Position numbers and translations under genes: made by a program. A stretch of 64,000 nucleotides of DNA from Steroidobacteraceae bacterium (GTDB lineage: Bacteria; Pseudomonadota; Gammaproteobacteria; Steroidobacterales; Steroidobacteraceae): assembly GCA_017853175.1 (NCBI GenBank), contig JAFMKA010000001.1, positions 84,576 through 148,575 of the forward strand. Reading direction: 5' to 3'. Each line of letters opens with the position of its first letter. Position 1 is the stretch's first letter. This document shows positions 54,774 through 63,960 of this stretch, one piece after another. Under the pieces are notes generated by a model. That model worked only from the letters and a program-made list of their open reading frames with translations. It was not told the DNA's origin and did not search any database.

Positions 54774-55891
54774 GCTGCCGTTGCTCCTACAATTTTTCCT
54801 GTTTGCGTCGCTGCACGCTTTCTTCGCGCAGCCGCGTTATTACCCACTTCCGACTCATCGGCGTGCTCGGCACCTGCGCTATCGGACCCGTTCTTGTTTT
54901 CTTCCGGAGGATCGAGAACACGCTCGATGCGAATTGCCGCGTTACCATCGGCCGTACCGTACTCGGCATCGAATACGTGTGAGGACTGGACGAGCACCTT
55001 GACGCTCGGCGGCGGCTTGAACCACAGCGTATCGCCCGCTCTAATCGAGGCGAGATCGAGCGCCGACACGCGAAGCGTGACGAGCTGCGCCACCATCTCG
55101 AGCTCTGCATCCGATACCGCGTCTCGCAATTGGTCGGACCACCGGGCCGCGAGCTTCTCGTCTCGTTCGCCCGCCTGTAGACGGCCGCGCAACAGCAATC
55201 GAATCGGCTTCAACGCAGAAAACGGGTACATCACCGTCAGTTGACCGCGAACGTCGGAACCTAACTCGAGTTCGAATCGACTGACGACGACGGTCTCACG
55301 GTCTTCACCCACCTGCGCAAACGCAGGGTTGATTTCGCGGCTGACGAATTCCGGATTGAGTGCATAGACCGGTGCCCAGGCCTCGCGAAGGTTGTCGAAC
55401 ACCGACTCGAGCAACAACTGAATGATGCGCTCCTCGGTCGGCGTGAAGCCTCGCAAAGGCGAGAGTTCGAGAGATCCGCCACCGCGACCACCGAAGAAGC
55501 TGTCCACGGCGCCATAGACGATCGACGGCTCGAGCGTCACAAGTCCGTAACCACGCAAGGGCGGGAAACGAACGATGTTGACGTTACAGGGCGACGGCAA
55601 AGTCTTGAGATAGGCGCTGAAGGTCATGACGTCGAACGGCATCACTGTCACCTTGACCGCCTGCCGAAGCAAGGTCAGGAGACTGCCGCGGAACTGCCGC
55701 GAGAAACGATCATTGATCATCTCGAGCGCAGCGAGTTGGCCGCGAGAAGTGGTGTCGTTAGCGATGAGGCTATACGGCTGCACCTCGGAGGACGACGTGT
55801 CCCCGGCGCTCGTGTCGACGTCGCCGCTCTGCATGGCCTCGACCAGCGCGGAGACTTCCTCTCGACTGAGGACTTGACCAGACGTAGACAT
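54770..55891 (-). CDS. fliM: Flagellar motor switch protein FliM
   Basis: 373 residues. The N-terminal LSREEVSALVEAM is the CheY-P binding helix; the middle domain has YGLVTLEPSIVYGAVDSFFGGRGG and the conserved E-x-R-x-I region, and the C-terminus is a SpoA domain (LRVSALDLASIRAGDTLWF). About 40 residues longer than E. coli FliM, mainly a polar C-terminal tail. Confidence 0.95.
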   Translation of the reverse strand: MSTSGQVLSREEVSALVEAMQSGDVDTSAGDTSSSEVQPYSLIANDTTSRGQLAALEMINDRFSRQFRGSLLTLLRQAVKVTVMPFDVMTFSAYLKTLPSPCNVNIVRFPPLRGYGLVTLEPSIVYGAVDSFFGGRGGGSLELSPLRGFTPTEERIIQLLLESVFDNLREAWAPVYALNPEFVSREINPAFAQVGEDRETVVVSRFELELGSDVRGQLTVMYPFSALKPIRLLLRGRLQAGERDEKLAARWSDQLRDAVSDAELEMVAQLVTLRVSALDLASIRAGDTLWFKPPPSVKVLVQSSHVFDAEYGTADGNAAIRIERVLDPPEENKNGSDSAGAEHADESEVGNNAAARRKRAATQTGKIVGATAA

Positions 55892-55902
55892 GATTTTCTT
55901 TG

Positions 55903-56586
55903 TTACTGGAATACGAAATGAGTGAACATCACTTCGTCGATACCGCCGAAGTCTTCGTTACGAATCAGCACGTCGTTCATGGCATCGCGCAAGGCTTCGG
56001 CTAATTTTGAGCGACCCTCGACTGAGGTCATCTCTTCCTCGCCGAACTGGCTCGAGGTCGCGATGATGGCAGCCTCGATCGCGATCTGATGCTTCGTGAC
56101 CCGCTCGACGATCTTGTCGCCGTAGAACGTCTTGTACGCAACCTTAAACTGGACGAACTTCTTCGAGTTCGGCACGTTGAGCGTGAAATCACGCTCTTTG
56201 CCGTCAGCGCCGGTGATGGGCTTGTACGTCGCCGCGAACTTCTCGCTCTCGGGAACTTCAGCCGCCGATTTTTCTTCACCACCGCCCGCTTCGCCGTGCT
56301 CGCCCGCGGCAGCCTCCTCGCCGTGGCCACCCTCTTCGGCACCACCACCGTGCTCGCCACCACCGTGCTCGTCACCGTGCTCGCCAGCTTTCGCCTCGGC
56401 TGCAGGGGGATTGAAGAAACCCGTGAAGTAGAGAGTCGCTCCCACTGAGGCACCGATCAGCGCAATCGCGCCGGCAGCGATCATCACGAAGAAAATCAGT
56501 TTTGATTTCTTGCTCGGAGCTCCCTCTTCGCCCGCCGGAGCGGCCGCCTCTGGAGCTTTCTTCTTGTCGTCCTTTTTGTCTGCCAT
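55903..56586 (-). CDS. fliL: Flagellar protein FliL with a His/Glu/Gly-rich linker
   Basis: 227 residues, longer than typical FliL (about 150-180). A basic cytosolic start, one membrane helix (30-52), then an extra linker at 61-115 made of Gly, Glu, Ala and five His (GEHGDEHGGGEHGGG and following), and the usual periplasmic stomatin-like domain (AATYKPITGADGKERDFTLN, VERVTKHQIAIEAAIIATSS, GGIDEVMFTHFVFQ). FliL rings surround the stator. Confidence 0.93.
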   Translation of the reverse strand: MADKKDDKKKAPEAAAPAGEEGAPSKKSKLIFFVMIAAGAIALIGASVGATLYFTGFFNPPAAEAKAGEHGDEHGGGEHGGGAEEGGHGEEAAAGEHGEAGGGEEKSAAEVPESEKFAATYKPITGADGKERDFTLNVPNSKKFVQFKVAYKTFYGDKIVERVTKHQIAIEAAIIATSSQFGEEEMTSVEGRSKLAEALRDAMNDVLIRNEDFGGIDEVMFTHFVFQ

Positions 56587-56620
56587 CGCTGTGTACCGTC
56601 AGTAAAAAGTAGGAGAGGAA

Positions 56621-58318
56621 TCAAACGAACAAATCGACCGCGCCCGATGCAGGGTTCTTACCCGGCATCATGCGCGAAGCGCCCACCTCGGCAACCGAAT
56701 CAACGTCGTTGACTCGCCCGCGCAAGGAGGCCTGAGAGAACATTTTACGGGCAGGCTCGCTGAAGGCACGCGAGCCCGATTGGCCAAACGTCCAGCCAGC
56801 GAGTTGCAGGCCGGCAGACTCGAGCGACTCTCGCAGTCTCGGCAGGCCAGATTCGAGGAGCGCACGCACTTCCCCGTTCGCGACACCGACATTGGCTGCA
56901 ACAGTATTGCCACGCATCGTCAGATCGATATCCATCGCCCCGAGGTTGGCGGGATCGAGTTGTAAGCTGACGCTCCAATTCTCATCCCGAATCTGCCCGA
57001 GAACGCGCTGTGCCACCGCATCGGCAAACGCCTGTACGCGCTCACCGAAAGAGAGTTTGGGATCGGGCGTGCTCAATACCGCTGAGGTATCACCGACGAC
57101 GATCGACGCTGCCGATACACCCGTGGCGGAATTGAGAATCGACGACGTCGGTGCGACCAACGACGACCATTCGGCGCTCTCAGCGATCGGCGATGCCGAT
57201 ACACCCGTGGCGGAATTGAGAATCGACGACGTCGGTGCGACCAACGACGACCATTCGGCGCTCTCAGCGATCGGCGATGCCGCCATCGCGAAACTCATCT
57301 CCGGAATGACCGCGTCGCGCGGCGCATGTTTGGGTGAGCGTTCGCCGAGGCTGCCCTCGCCACCACTGGCCGACATCGACGCGGCGCCCGCTCCTGTCAT
57401 TGCAGCCATGTCTCGCAACACCGCCAAGGGCTCGGCCGATGACGCTCGCTCAGTCTTCATCAGACGTTGCGGTAATCCCTCCGAACTCGACAGCGATACG
57501 GCATCACGTGCGTCGATATTGCGCAGCTCGATGGCCGCATCAGCTGCCGGCATCACTGCCGATATCGTCACAGCCCGCGTACGCAATTGACCCATCGTCG
57601 ATGCGACGGCGGGCATCGCTTCGGACGCGGTCGGTACGGTGTCGGTCAGCTCCGACTGCAAGGGCGCCGCAGCGACCATCGCGCCGTTTTCGGCAGGCTC
57701 ACGCGCCTCAGTCATCATCGTCGCCGACGATAATCGTGAGCGCCAAAGCAGAAGATCTTCATCGGCAATCGGCGAAGCGTGGGTCGCAACAGGCGTCTCA
57801 GGAATCGTGTCGACGTGTTCGAGGTTCGGATCAACGACCGCCGCTGCTTCGGAACGCGCCGCCATGGTGACGAGCGTCGGCGTCAAAATCGTCGGAACAG
57901 CCGTAGGAACAGCCGTAGGAATCGCCGTCGGAACCTCGGGGTCTACAGCGACAGCCATCGACTCGACCTCCGCCTCGGGAGCCGTCTCGCTCAAAAGTAA
58001 GCGAGCGAGGTCGCGATCGATTCCCATATCGACGGCGAATTCTTCGAGCTTCTGGTCCGAAACCGGGACTAATTTCAGTCGCGCCGGGAGCGAAGCACGG
58101 CCCGGCGAATCCGGCAAACCCTTGCCGGTATCCTGGGCTTCTTCGGCCCCCATCGTCTCATCGGGCGACTGCTCCGAGGCCGAAGCCTCGCGCATGACCG
58201 CCGAAAACGAAGGGCCGTCTGCCCCCGAAAAAGAGACTTCACCCAGCTTTTCCAGCGGGTTTTTGCTCGTCGGGGTCGAGGAGCCGATCGCGTTTAAGAG
58301 TGCTTCTGGGACAGCCAT
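56621..58318 (-). CDS. fliK: Flagellar hook-length control protein FliK
   Basis: 565 residues. The long N-terminal ruler part is Ala/Ser/Glu-rich and contains a perfect tandem repeat of 28 residues (SPIAESAEWSSLVAPTSSIL...) and short PTAVPTAVPT repeats. The C-terminal Flg_hook domain (~440-540) has VSLQLDPANLGAMDIDLTMRG and VRALLESGLPRLRESLESAG, which acts on FlhB. Since hook length follows ruler length, the duplication should matter. Confidence 0.9.
   Translation of the reverse strand: MAVPEALLNAIGSSTPTSKNPLEKLGEVSFSGADGPSFSAVMREASASEQSPDETMGAEEAQDTGKGLPDSPGRASLPARLKLVPVSDQKLEEFAVDMGIDRDLARLLLSETAPEAEVESMAVAVDPEVPTAIPTAVPTAVPTILTPTLVTMAARSEAAAVVDPNLEHVDTIPETPVATHASPIADEDLLLWRSRLSSATMMTEAREPAENGAMVAAAPLQSELTDTVPTASEAMPAVASTMGQLRTRAVTISAVMPAADAAIELRNIDARDAVSLSSSEGLPQRLMKTERASSAEPLAVLRDMAAMTGAGAASMSASGGEGSLGERSPKHAPRDAVIPEMSFAMAASPIAESAEWSSLVAPTSSILNSATGVSASPIAESAEWSSLVAPTSSILNSATGVSAASIVVGDTSAVLSTPDPKLSFGERVQAFADAVAQRVLGQIRDENWSVSLQLDPANLGAMDIDLTMRGNTVAANVGVANGEVRALLESGLPRLRESLESAGLQLAGWTFGQSGSRAFSEPARKMFSQASLRGRVNDVDSVAEVGASRMMPGKNPASGAVDLFV
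57111..57278. repeat. Perfect 84-bp tandem duplication inside fliK
   Basis: Positions 57111-57194 and 57195-57278 are identical base for base. The unit is 28 codons, so the frame is kept. No third copy is seen. Confidence 0.97.
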
Positions 58319-58320
58319 GG

Positions 58321-58830
58321 TTACGGAGTTTTATTGCCGGTTGATGAGGACAACCGGGAGGTTGCAACTTGGATGCCAAGTTGGCTCTGACTGATCCGCT
58401 GCGCCACGTCGTCGAGGTTTTTTTGCTCCGTTTTTTCGGCCTCACGACGGGCCTCTCGCCCGACCCTATCGGCCACATGCTCGAGGGCATCGGCAAAGCG
58501 TCGCTTCTCCCGAACCTCTTCCATGGCCGCCTCGAGCAGAAACTCCGCCTGAGCCACTTCGTTTTGCTGCTTCTCGGACAGCTCAGTGAGCCACCCTGAA
58601 AAATTCCGATAGAGCCGCAGACTGCCAACCGTCTGCCCAGCGCTTTCGCGCTGCTCCACCAACTGCCCGTAATCGCCGAGATAGCGTTGCACTGTCTCGA
58701 GTCGACTTTGCTCGGTGAAAAGACTCCGTCTGCGATCTGCCGCGGCGCCCTCGGCCACGGCTGCGAGCGTCTCGCCGATGCGAGCGATGCGCTCGAGTCG
58801 ATCGGCTCGCTGACGGCTGCGGGCACTCAC
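58321..58830 (-). CDS. fliJ: Flagellar protein FliJ
   Basis: 169 residues, almost wholly helical coiled coil, basic start. Length, composition and place between fliI and fliK fit FliJ, the stalk of the export ATPase that contacts FlhA. Sequence is weakly conserved in this family. Overlaps fliI by 4 bp. Confidence 0.85.
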   Translation of the reverse strand: MSARSRQRADRLERIARIGETLAAVAEGAAADRRRSLFTEQSRLETVQRYLGDYGQLVEQRESAGQTVGSLRLYRNFSGWLTELSEKQQNEVAQAEFLLEAAMEEVREKRRFADALEHVADRVGREARREAEKTEQKNLDDVAQRISQSQLGIQVATSRLSSSTGNKTP

Positions 58831-60146
58831 GAGAGTACCTCGCTCAGTTGCCTGAAGCCGCCTTCGTAATCGACCCGCTCGTCGACATCCTGTTGCAGGA
58901 ACGCCTGAAGCGCCCCGCGGCGCTGCAGCGCCTCATCGAGTTCCAGATTCGTCCCCGAGCGATACGCACCCACAGACACGAGATCTTTATTTTCTTCCCA
59001 GGTCGCCATCAAGCGACGGAACTTCCGAACCAGCGTACGTTGCTCGCTCGTGATCAAGCGAGTCGCCAAGCGCGACACCGACACGTTGATATCGATCGCC
59101 GGATACTGCCCCATCGCCGCGAGCTCGCGCGATAGCAGTACGTGGCCATCGAGAATGGCGCGGGCGGCATCGACGATCGGATCGTTCGCATCATCACCCT
59201 CGGCCAAAATCGTATAGATGCCCGTGACACTGCCGCCACTGGCTACGCTGCCCGCGCGCTCGATGAGCTCGTTGATCAAAGAAAATACGGATGGCGTATA
59301 ACCTTTGGTCGTCGGTGGCTCGCCGACGGCGAGTCCGACTTCACGCTGGGCATGAGCGACACGGGTCAGTGAATCCATGAGGAGCAAGACGTTCTTGCCC
59401 TGATCACGGAAGTACTCGGCAATCGCGCAGGTGTAATGCGTCGCGCGCAATCGGATCACCGGCGAGCAATCGCCCGGCGCGGCCACGACGACCGCTCGCT
59501 TACGACCTTCCTCGCCCAACGTCTCGGTGACGAAGTCGAGCACCTCACGTCCGCGCTCACCGATCATGCCGATCACCACGACATCGGCCGCGGTGAAGCG
59601 AGTCATCATGCCGAGCAGCATGCTCTTGCCGACACCACTGCCCGCGATCAAACCCACACGCTGTCCCTGGCCGATGGTCAAAAAAGAGTTGATGGCGCGG
59701 ACGCCTACATCGAGCACCCCATTAATCGGTGCCCTGTGCAGAGGGTTTTTGCGCTCACCGCGCAGCGTGACGTAAACCGAAGGTTCGATGTGTTCGCCAC
59801 CATCGAGCGGCTGCCCGAGTCCATCGACGACCCGACCGAGTAGCCCATCACCCACGCCGACACGCGCGGTGTGCGTGATCACGCGGACTCCAGTGCCTGG
59901 CAGTAATCCCTGAACTGTGGCGAGCGGCATGAGCATGACTTCTTCGCCATTGAAGCCCACCACCTCGCAGGTGATGCCTTCGCCCTGCTCGGCCATGACC
60001 TCGCAATAGGCGCCAAGCGGCGCTCGGACGCCGCGCGCACCGAGCAGCATGCCCGTCACACGAGTCAAAACGCCACACACTCCCGGCGGCGGTAGGCTGA
60101 TCGCCGAGAGTCGGTCACCCAGCTTTTCGATCAACGACGCGCTCAC
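58827..60146 (-). CDS. fliI: Flagellum-specific ATPase FliI
   Basis: 439 residues. Walker A GLIAGSGVGKSMLLG (165-179), Walker B-type VLLLMDSLTRVAHAQREVG, and the F1-beta-like GRVVDGLGQPLDGG. Hexameric export ATPase working with FliH and FliJ. Overlaps fliH and fliJ by 4 bp each. Confidence 0.97.
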   Translation of the reverse strand: MSASLIEKLGDRLSAISLPPPGVCGVLTRVTGMLLGARGVRAPLGAYCEVMAEQGEGITCEVVGFNGEEVMLMPLATVQGLLPGTGVRVITHTARVGVGDGLLGRVVDGLGQPLDGGEHIEPSVYVTLRGERKNPLHRAPINGVLDVGVRAINSFLTIGQGQRVGLIAGSGVGKSMLLGMMTRFTAADVVVIGMIGERGREVLDFVTETLGEEGRKRAVVVAAPGDCSPVIRLRATHYTCAIAEYFRDQGKNVLLLMDSLTRVAHAQREVGLAVGEPPTTKGYTPSVFSLINELIERAGSVASGGSVTGIYTILAEGDDANDPIVDAARAILDGHVLLSRELAAMGQYPAIDINVSVSRLATRLITSEQRTLVRKFRRLMATWEENKDLVSVGAYRSGTNLELDEALQRRGALQAFLQQDVDERVDYEGGFRQLSEVLS

Positions 60147-60970
60147 GCAGGCGCCTCGCGCAAAAGATCGGCGGCTGCCGCAAGCACCGCTTCTTTCGCG
60201 AAGCGCACGCGATTTTCGAATCGATCGTCCACCACTTTGTTGTCGCTGCTCGCGATCGCCCCGGCACGCGGCACAAGCGGGTCGGCGACCAAAGTAATCG
60301 ACGAGGGCTTGAACGACGCGCGCTCGAGTAGCGCGAGATCTTCAGGGTTCAAGCGTACTTCGAGTATCGCCATCGACGCAGAGGACTCTGCATCGCCGTT
60401 GTTCGGCTGAATCGCCGAGGTGACGGCCTCGAGGTAACGCTGCAGTCCCGCAGCATCAGACAGAACCTGACGCGCGAGTTCGCTACCGATGTGAAAACTG
60501 GCCTGAGCGAGCGGAACGATCGAGCGTCGCTCGAGCTCGGCCTGCGCCTCGCTCACCGCACGACCGGCGGCATCGAGTGCGGCGATGGCGTGATCGAGCG
60601 CCGCGACGAGTTCAGCCTTGCCCGCTTCGCGACCGCGCTGCTCCGCTTCGGCCACCCGGCGCTCTACTTCTTCGGCCGATTCGCCAATGCTCGTAAACTC
60701 GGTCGAAGCTTCAAAAAGCTCGGCGCTGCCCTCGCCATATGAAAAGCTCTCGGCCACGGCACCCTCTGCGGCACCGAGTTCCATGACCGCGCTCGATGCG
60801 CCCATGTCCTCTTGCTGTCGCGCATACTCGCGAAGCAGAAACCCTGCTCGCTTGGCTGCGAAATCCCTCGCGGAAAACTGAGTGGCCGCGCCCGGGTCGG
60901 GCCTTCTAATCGAGTTGGCCGGGACGAAGGGCGCCGCTTTGCGCGCCCGTGTACTTCCTGATTCGATCAC
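60143..60970 (-). CDS. fliH: Flagellar assembly protein FliH
   Basis: 275 residues. A polar N-terminus, a central coiled coil (EEVERRVAEAEQRGREAGKAEL, with the G-x-x-x-A pattern), and a C-terminal domain (LAQASFHIGSELARQVLSD, VRLNPEDLALLE, LVADPLVPRAGAIASSD) like V/A-type stator subunits. Regulator of FliI. 15 bp after fliG. Confidence 0.92.
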   Translation of the reverse strand: MIESGSTRARKAAPFVPANSIRRPDPGAATQFSARDFAAKRAGFLLREYARQQEDMGASSAVMELGAAEGAVAESFSYGEGSAELFEASTEFTSIGESAEEVERRVAEAEQRGREAGKAELVAALDHAIAALDAAGRAVSEAQAELERRSIVPLAQASFHIGSELARQVLSDAAGLQRYLEAVTSAIQPNNGDAESSASMAILEVRLNPEDLALLERASFKPSSITLVADPLVPRAGAIASSDNKVVDDRFENRVRFAKEAVLAAAADLLREAPA

Positions 60971-60985
60971 CGCGTTACATCCTCA

Positions 60986-62038
60986 TCAGACGTAATCGGC
61001 GCCACGACCCGAGAGCATCATTTCGCCGGCGTCTGAGAGTTTGCGCGCGGTACGCAGAATCTGCTTTCTGGCCTCTTCGACATCCGAGAGTCGCATCGGC
61101 CCCTTGCTGTCCATCTCGTCGACGAACATTTCGCGGGCACGACCCGACATGTTGGAGAGAAACTTGTCCTTGAGGATGTCATCGGCACCCTTGAGCGCCT
61201 GCATCAGCAACTCAGACGGCACGGCACGCATCAGCGTCTGGATGCTGCGATTATCGCATCCCGAGAGATTCTCGAACGCGATCATATTGTCCTGAATTTT
61301 TTGAGCAAGATCGGCATCTTTTGAAGTCAGGCGACTCATCAGCCCCTGCTCGATCTCCGACTTGACGTAGTTCATGATCTTCGCGGCCGCTTTCACGCCA
61401 CCGACACTCGAAGACTTGAGCGAAGAGTTCGAAGAGAACTGCTTGCGCATGATCACTTCGAGCTCTTGCATCGCCGTCGGCTGAATCGTCTCAAGGGTTG
61501 CGACACGCGAGATGACCTCAGGTCGCACCGTCTCGGGCAAGAATCTCAGCACGTCGGCCGCCACGTCATAGTCGAGGAACGACAGCACGATCGCGATGAT
61601 CTGCGGGTGTTCGCTCGAGATCATCTCCGAGATCGATCGCGCGTCCATCCATTGCAGCACTTCGAGACCGCGATTGGCCGAAGCCGGCATGATTCGGCTG
61701 AGCACGCTACTCGCCTTGTCCTCACCAATGGCGTTACGCAACACGCTCTCGAGATAGTCGATGCCGCCGCCGATGTTCGTCTGCTTCTTGATGGTCGCGA
61801 TGAAGCCGTCGAGCACCACACTGACGGCCTCCTGCGAGAGATCAGCCACCGAGATCATCGCGGCGCTCAAATGCTGTACTTCTTTAGGAGCGAGGTGACG
61901 AATGACGCTCGCGGCCTCTTCTTCGCCGAGCAGCATGAGCATGACCGCAGCGCGCTGTGTATTCGAGAGCGCCGCCACTTCCATGGCGATCTGCTCAGGG
62001 TCGACCGTGTTGACCGCTACCGCGGTTGCTTCTGCCAT
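60986..62038 (-). CDS. fliG: Flagellar motor switch protein FliG
   Basis: 350 residues. N-terminal FliF-binding domain (NTQRAAVMLMLLGEEEAASV), middle EHPQIIAIVLSFLDYDVAADVL, and C-terminal torque domain (DDILKDKFLSNMSGRAREMF, MRLSDVEEARKQILRTARKL) with the charged helix facing MotA. Confidence 0.97.
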   Translation of the reverse strand: MAEATAVAVNTVDPEQIAMEVAALSNTQRAAVMLMLLGEEEAASVIRHLAPKEVQHLSAAMISVADLSQEAVSVVLDGFIATIKKQTNIGGGIDYLESVLRNAIGEDKASSVLSRIMPASANRGLEVLQWMDARSISEMISSEHPQIIAIVLSFLDYDVAADVLRFLPETVRPEVISRVATLETIQPTAMQELEVIMRKQFSSNSSLKSSSVGGVKAAAKIMNYVKSEIEQGLMSRLTSKDADLAQKIQDNMIAFENLSGCDNRSIQTLMRAVPSELLMQALKGADDILKDKFLSNMSGRAREMFVDEMDSKGPMRLSDVEEARKQILRTARKLSDAGEMMLSGRGADYV

Positions 62039-62051
62039 GTCCGTGCTCCCG

Positions 62052-63956
62052 CTAGGTCAGGTCGCGGCCGATCAGGTTCTTCAGCACCAGCGCCACACGC
62101 TTGGAGTCTTGCGACACCATCATGCGCACCACCGTGACCTTATCGTCGTAGCTGTTGGCGGTATCGAGAAGATCCGCCGAAATACCCTTCTTCTTAGGCT
62201 TCATTCGAGCCTTGAGTTCTTCGAGCGTCTCGCCTTCGCGAAGCTCGACCTCGCCCTCTGCAGGCCCGGCGGACTCCGCCGCGACTCCGCCCATCGATGC
62301 CTGACCCGCGCCGCCCATCACGGCATCACCGGCCGTAGCGAGTGCGAGACCGTCAGCGCCGCTGAGCGGGCTCGGTCCGGCCGGAGGCGCGACGAGTCGA
62401 TTGATCAGAGGTCGTACGATCAGCAAGCCGAGCAAGGCGATCGCGAGCGCGACGGTCAAATATTTTCCAGCGTCGATCACCTGCGGACGCATGTAGATCG
62501 GCGGCTCGACTTCGACAACGGGCGGCTCGAAGTTCGTGCTGATGATATTGACGACGTCTCCACGTGCCGCATCAAAGCCCACAGCACCTTGAACCAGAGT
62601 GGTCAGCCGAGCAATTTCGGCAGCCGGCAGAGGCTTACGCGCCGGCGGAGCCGTCGCGCCAGGTGCCGCGATGGCATCATTGATCGCCACGCTGACCGAC
62701 AGCCGTCGCATGCGCGGGGCCGGATCGACGACATACCGAACACTGCGGTCCATCTCGAAGTTGCGACTTTCGCTGCGCTCTTGGCCACGAACCACCGGCT
62801 CACCGGCGGGCGGCGTCGCCGCTGCGGGGGCTGCGGCTGCAGGCGCTGCAGCCGCATTCGGATCAGCTGGCGCATTGGCGGCCGCTGTCGCCGCGACGGG
62901 CGGTGGCGGTTCGTTCGATAACGACCCCGGAACGCCGGACGAACGCGGCTCGGTGGTACTACTCTCTTTCAGCTGCTCGGAACGCACGCGCGTACCGGCA
63001 TTGTTCGGATCGAAGTTTTCAGTGGTTTGCTCGATCACCGAGAAATCGAGATCCGCATTGACCTGAGCACGCACATTCGCCGCGCCGAAGATCGGCGTCA
63101 GCATCTGATTGATGCGATCGACGTAGTCCGCCTCAAACTTCTGTCGAAGCTCGAGTTGCTTGGCGTTGAGATCCTTCGCACCCGCCGGCTCGGTGAGCAG
63201 ACGGCCGAACTGATCGACCACCGACACGTTGGCCGGAACCATATACGGAATGCTTGAAGACACCAGATGGATGATCGCCTGAACCTGCCCATCGCTCACG
63301 GCGCGACCGGCGAACGGCGTCACGATCACCGAGGCTTTCGGGTCGGCTCGATCACGGACGAATGCGCTCTGACGCGGCAAGGCGAGATGCACCCGAGCAT
63401 CTTTGATGGAGTTGATCCGACGAATACTTTGGGCGAGCTCTTCTTCTACAGTCGCGTTATAGCGAGCTTGCTCCATGAATTGGCTCGTACCGAGCGGCAT
63501 GGTTTCGTTGAGCATCGAAGACCCGGTGGTGGAGTCCTTCGGCAGCCCCGCTGCCGCAAGCATGATGCGCGCTTCGTGAAATTCACTGGCCGGCACGACG
63601 AGCGAACCCGTTGCCGGGTCGAGCTGAACACCGATGCCGTTTTTCTGGAGCAGCTGCTGGGCGGCTTCCTTATCGGCATCCGCCATTTCCGGGTAGAGCG
63701 CGCGCGGCGGAGGCGTCGACATCGACACGTACGCGACGACCGCCAGCAACAGCACGAGCGCGATACCCACGTACGGCAACGCCGTCCTGACGATGGGCTG
63801 TTGTAGAAAATTCGTGACCGCTCCCGACGAAGCCGCCTCGGTCGGCGCCAGATCCGTCGAACGCATGGCATCACGCGAGGTGGATACCATCACCCCGGCT
63901 CCCGCGCCTTCGTTATCCAGGCGCGACCTCAAAACATCCGCTTCGACCGCTGCCAT
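62052..63956 (-). CDS. fliF: Flagellar MS-ring protein FliF
   Basis: 634 residues. First membrane helix about 57-77, the ring-building motifs with YPEMADADKEAAQQLLQKNG and ARVHLALPRQSAFV, an Ala/Pro-rich insertion (~340-385), the second helix (~480-500, YLTVALAIALLGLLIV) and the C-terminal FliG-binding end (VRMMVSQDSKRVALVLKNLI). About 35 residues precede the normal start region; an internal ATG at codon 23 is an alternative. 13 bp before fliG. Confidence 0.96.
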   Translation of the reverse strand: MAAVEADVLRSRLDNEGAGAGVMVSTSRDAMRSTDLAPTEAASSGAVTNFLQQPIVRTALPYVGIALVLLLAVVAYVSMSTPPPRALYPEMADADKEAAQQLLQKNGIGVQLDPATGSLVVPASEFHEARIMLAAAGLPKDSTTGSSMLNETMPLGTSQFMEQARYNATVEEELAQSIRRINSIKDARVHLALPRQSAFVRDRADPKASVIVTPFAGRAVSDGQVQAIIHLVSSSIPYMVPANVSVVDQFGRLLTEPAGAKDLNAKQLELRQKFEADYVDRINQMLTPIFGAANVRAQVNADLDFSVIEQTTENFDPNNAGTRVRSEQLKESSTTEPRSSGVPGSLSNEPPPPVAATAAANAPADPNAAAAPAAAAPAAATPPAGEPVVRGQERSESRNFEMDRSVRYVVDPAPRMRRLSVSVAINDAIAAPGATAPPARKPLPAAEIARLTTLVQGAVGFDAARGDVVNIISTNFEPPVVEVEPPIYMRPQVIDAGKYLTVALAIALLGLLIVRPLINRLVAPPAGPSPLSGADGLALATAGDAVMGGAGQASMGGVAAESAGPAEGEVELREGETLEELKARMKPKKKGISADLLDTANSYDDKVTVVRMMVSQDSKRVALVLKNLIGRDLT

Positions 63957-63960
63957 GGCG

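Noticed and set aside
57890-57940. Short repeated units in fliK (about 12 bp, PTAVPT)
   Set aside because: Simple codon repeats in a disordered linker; too few copies and imperfect, so not listed as a separate element.
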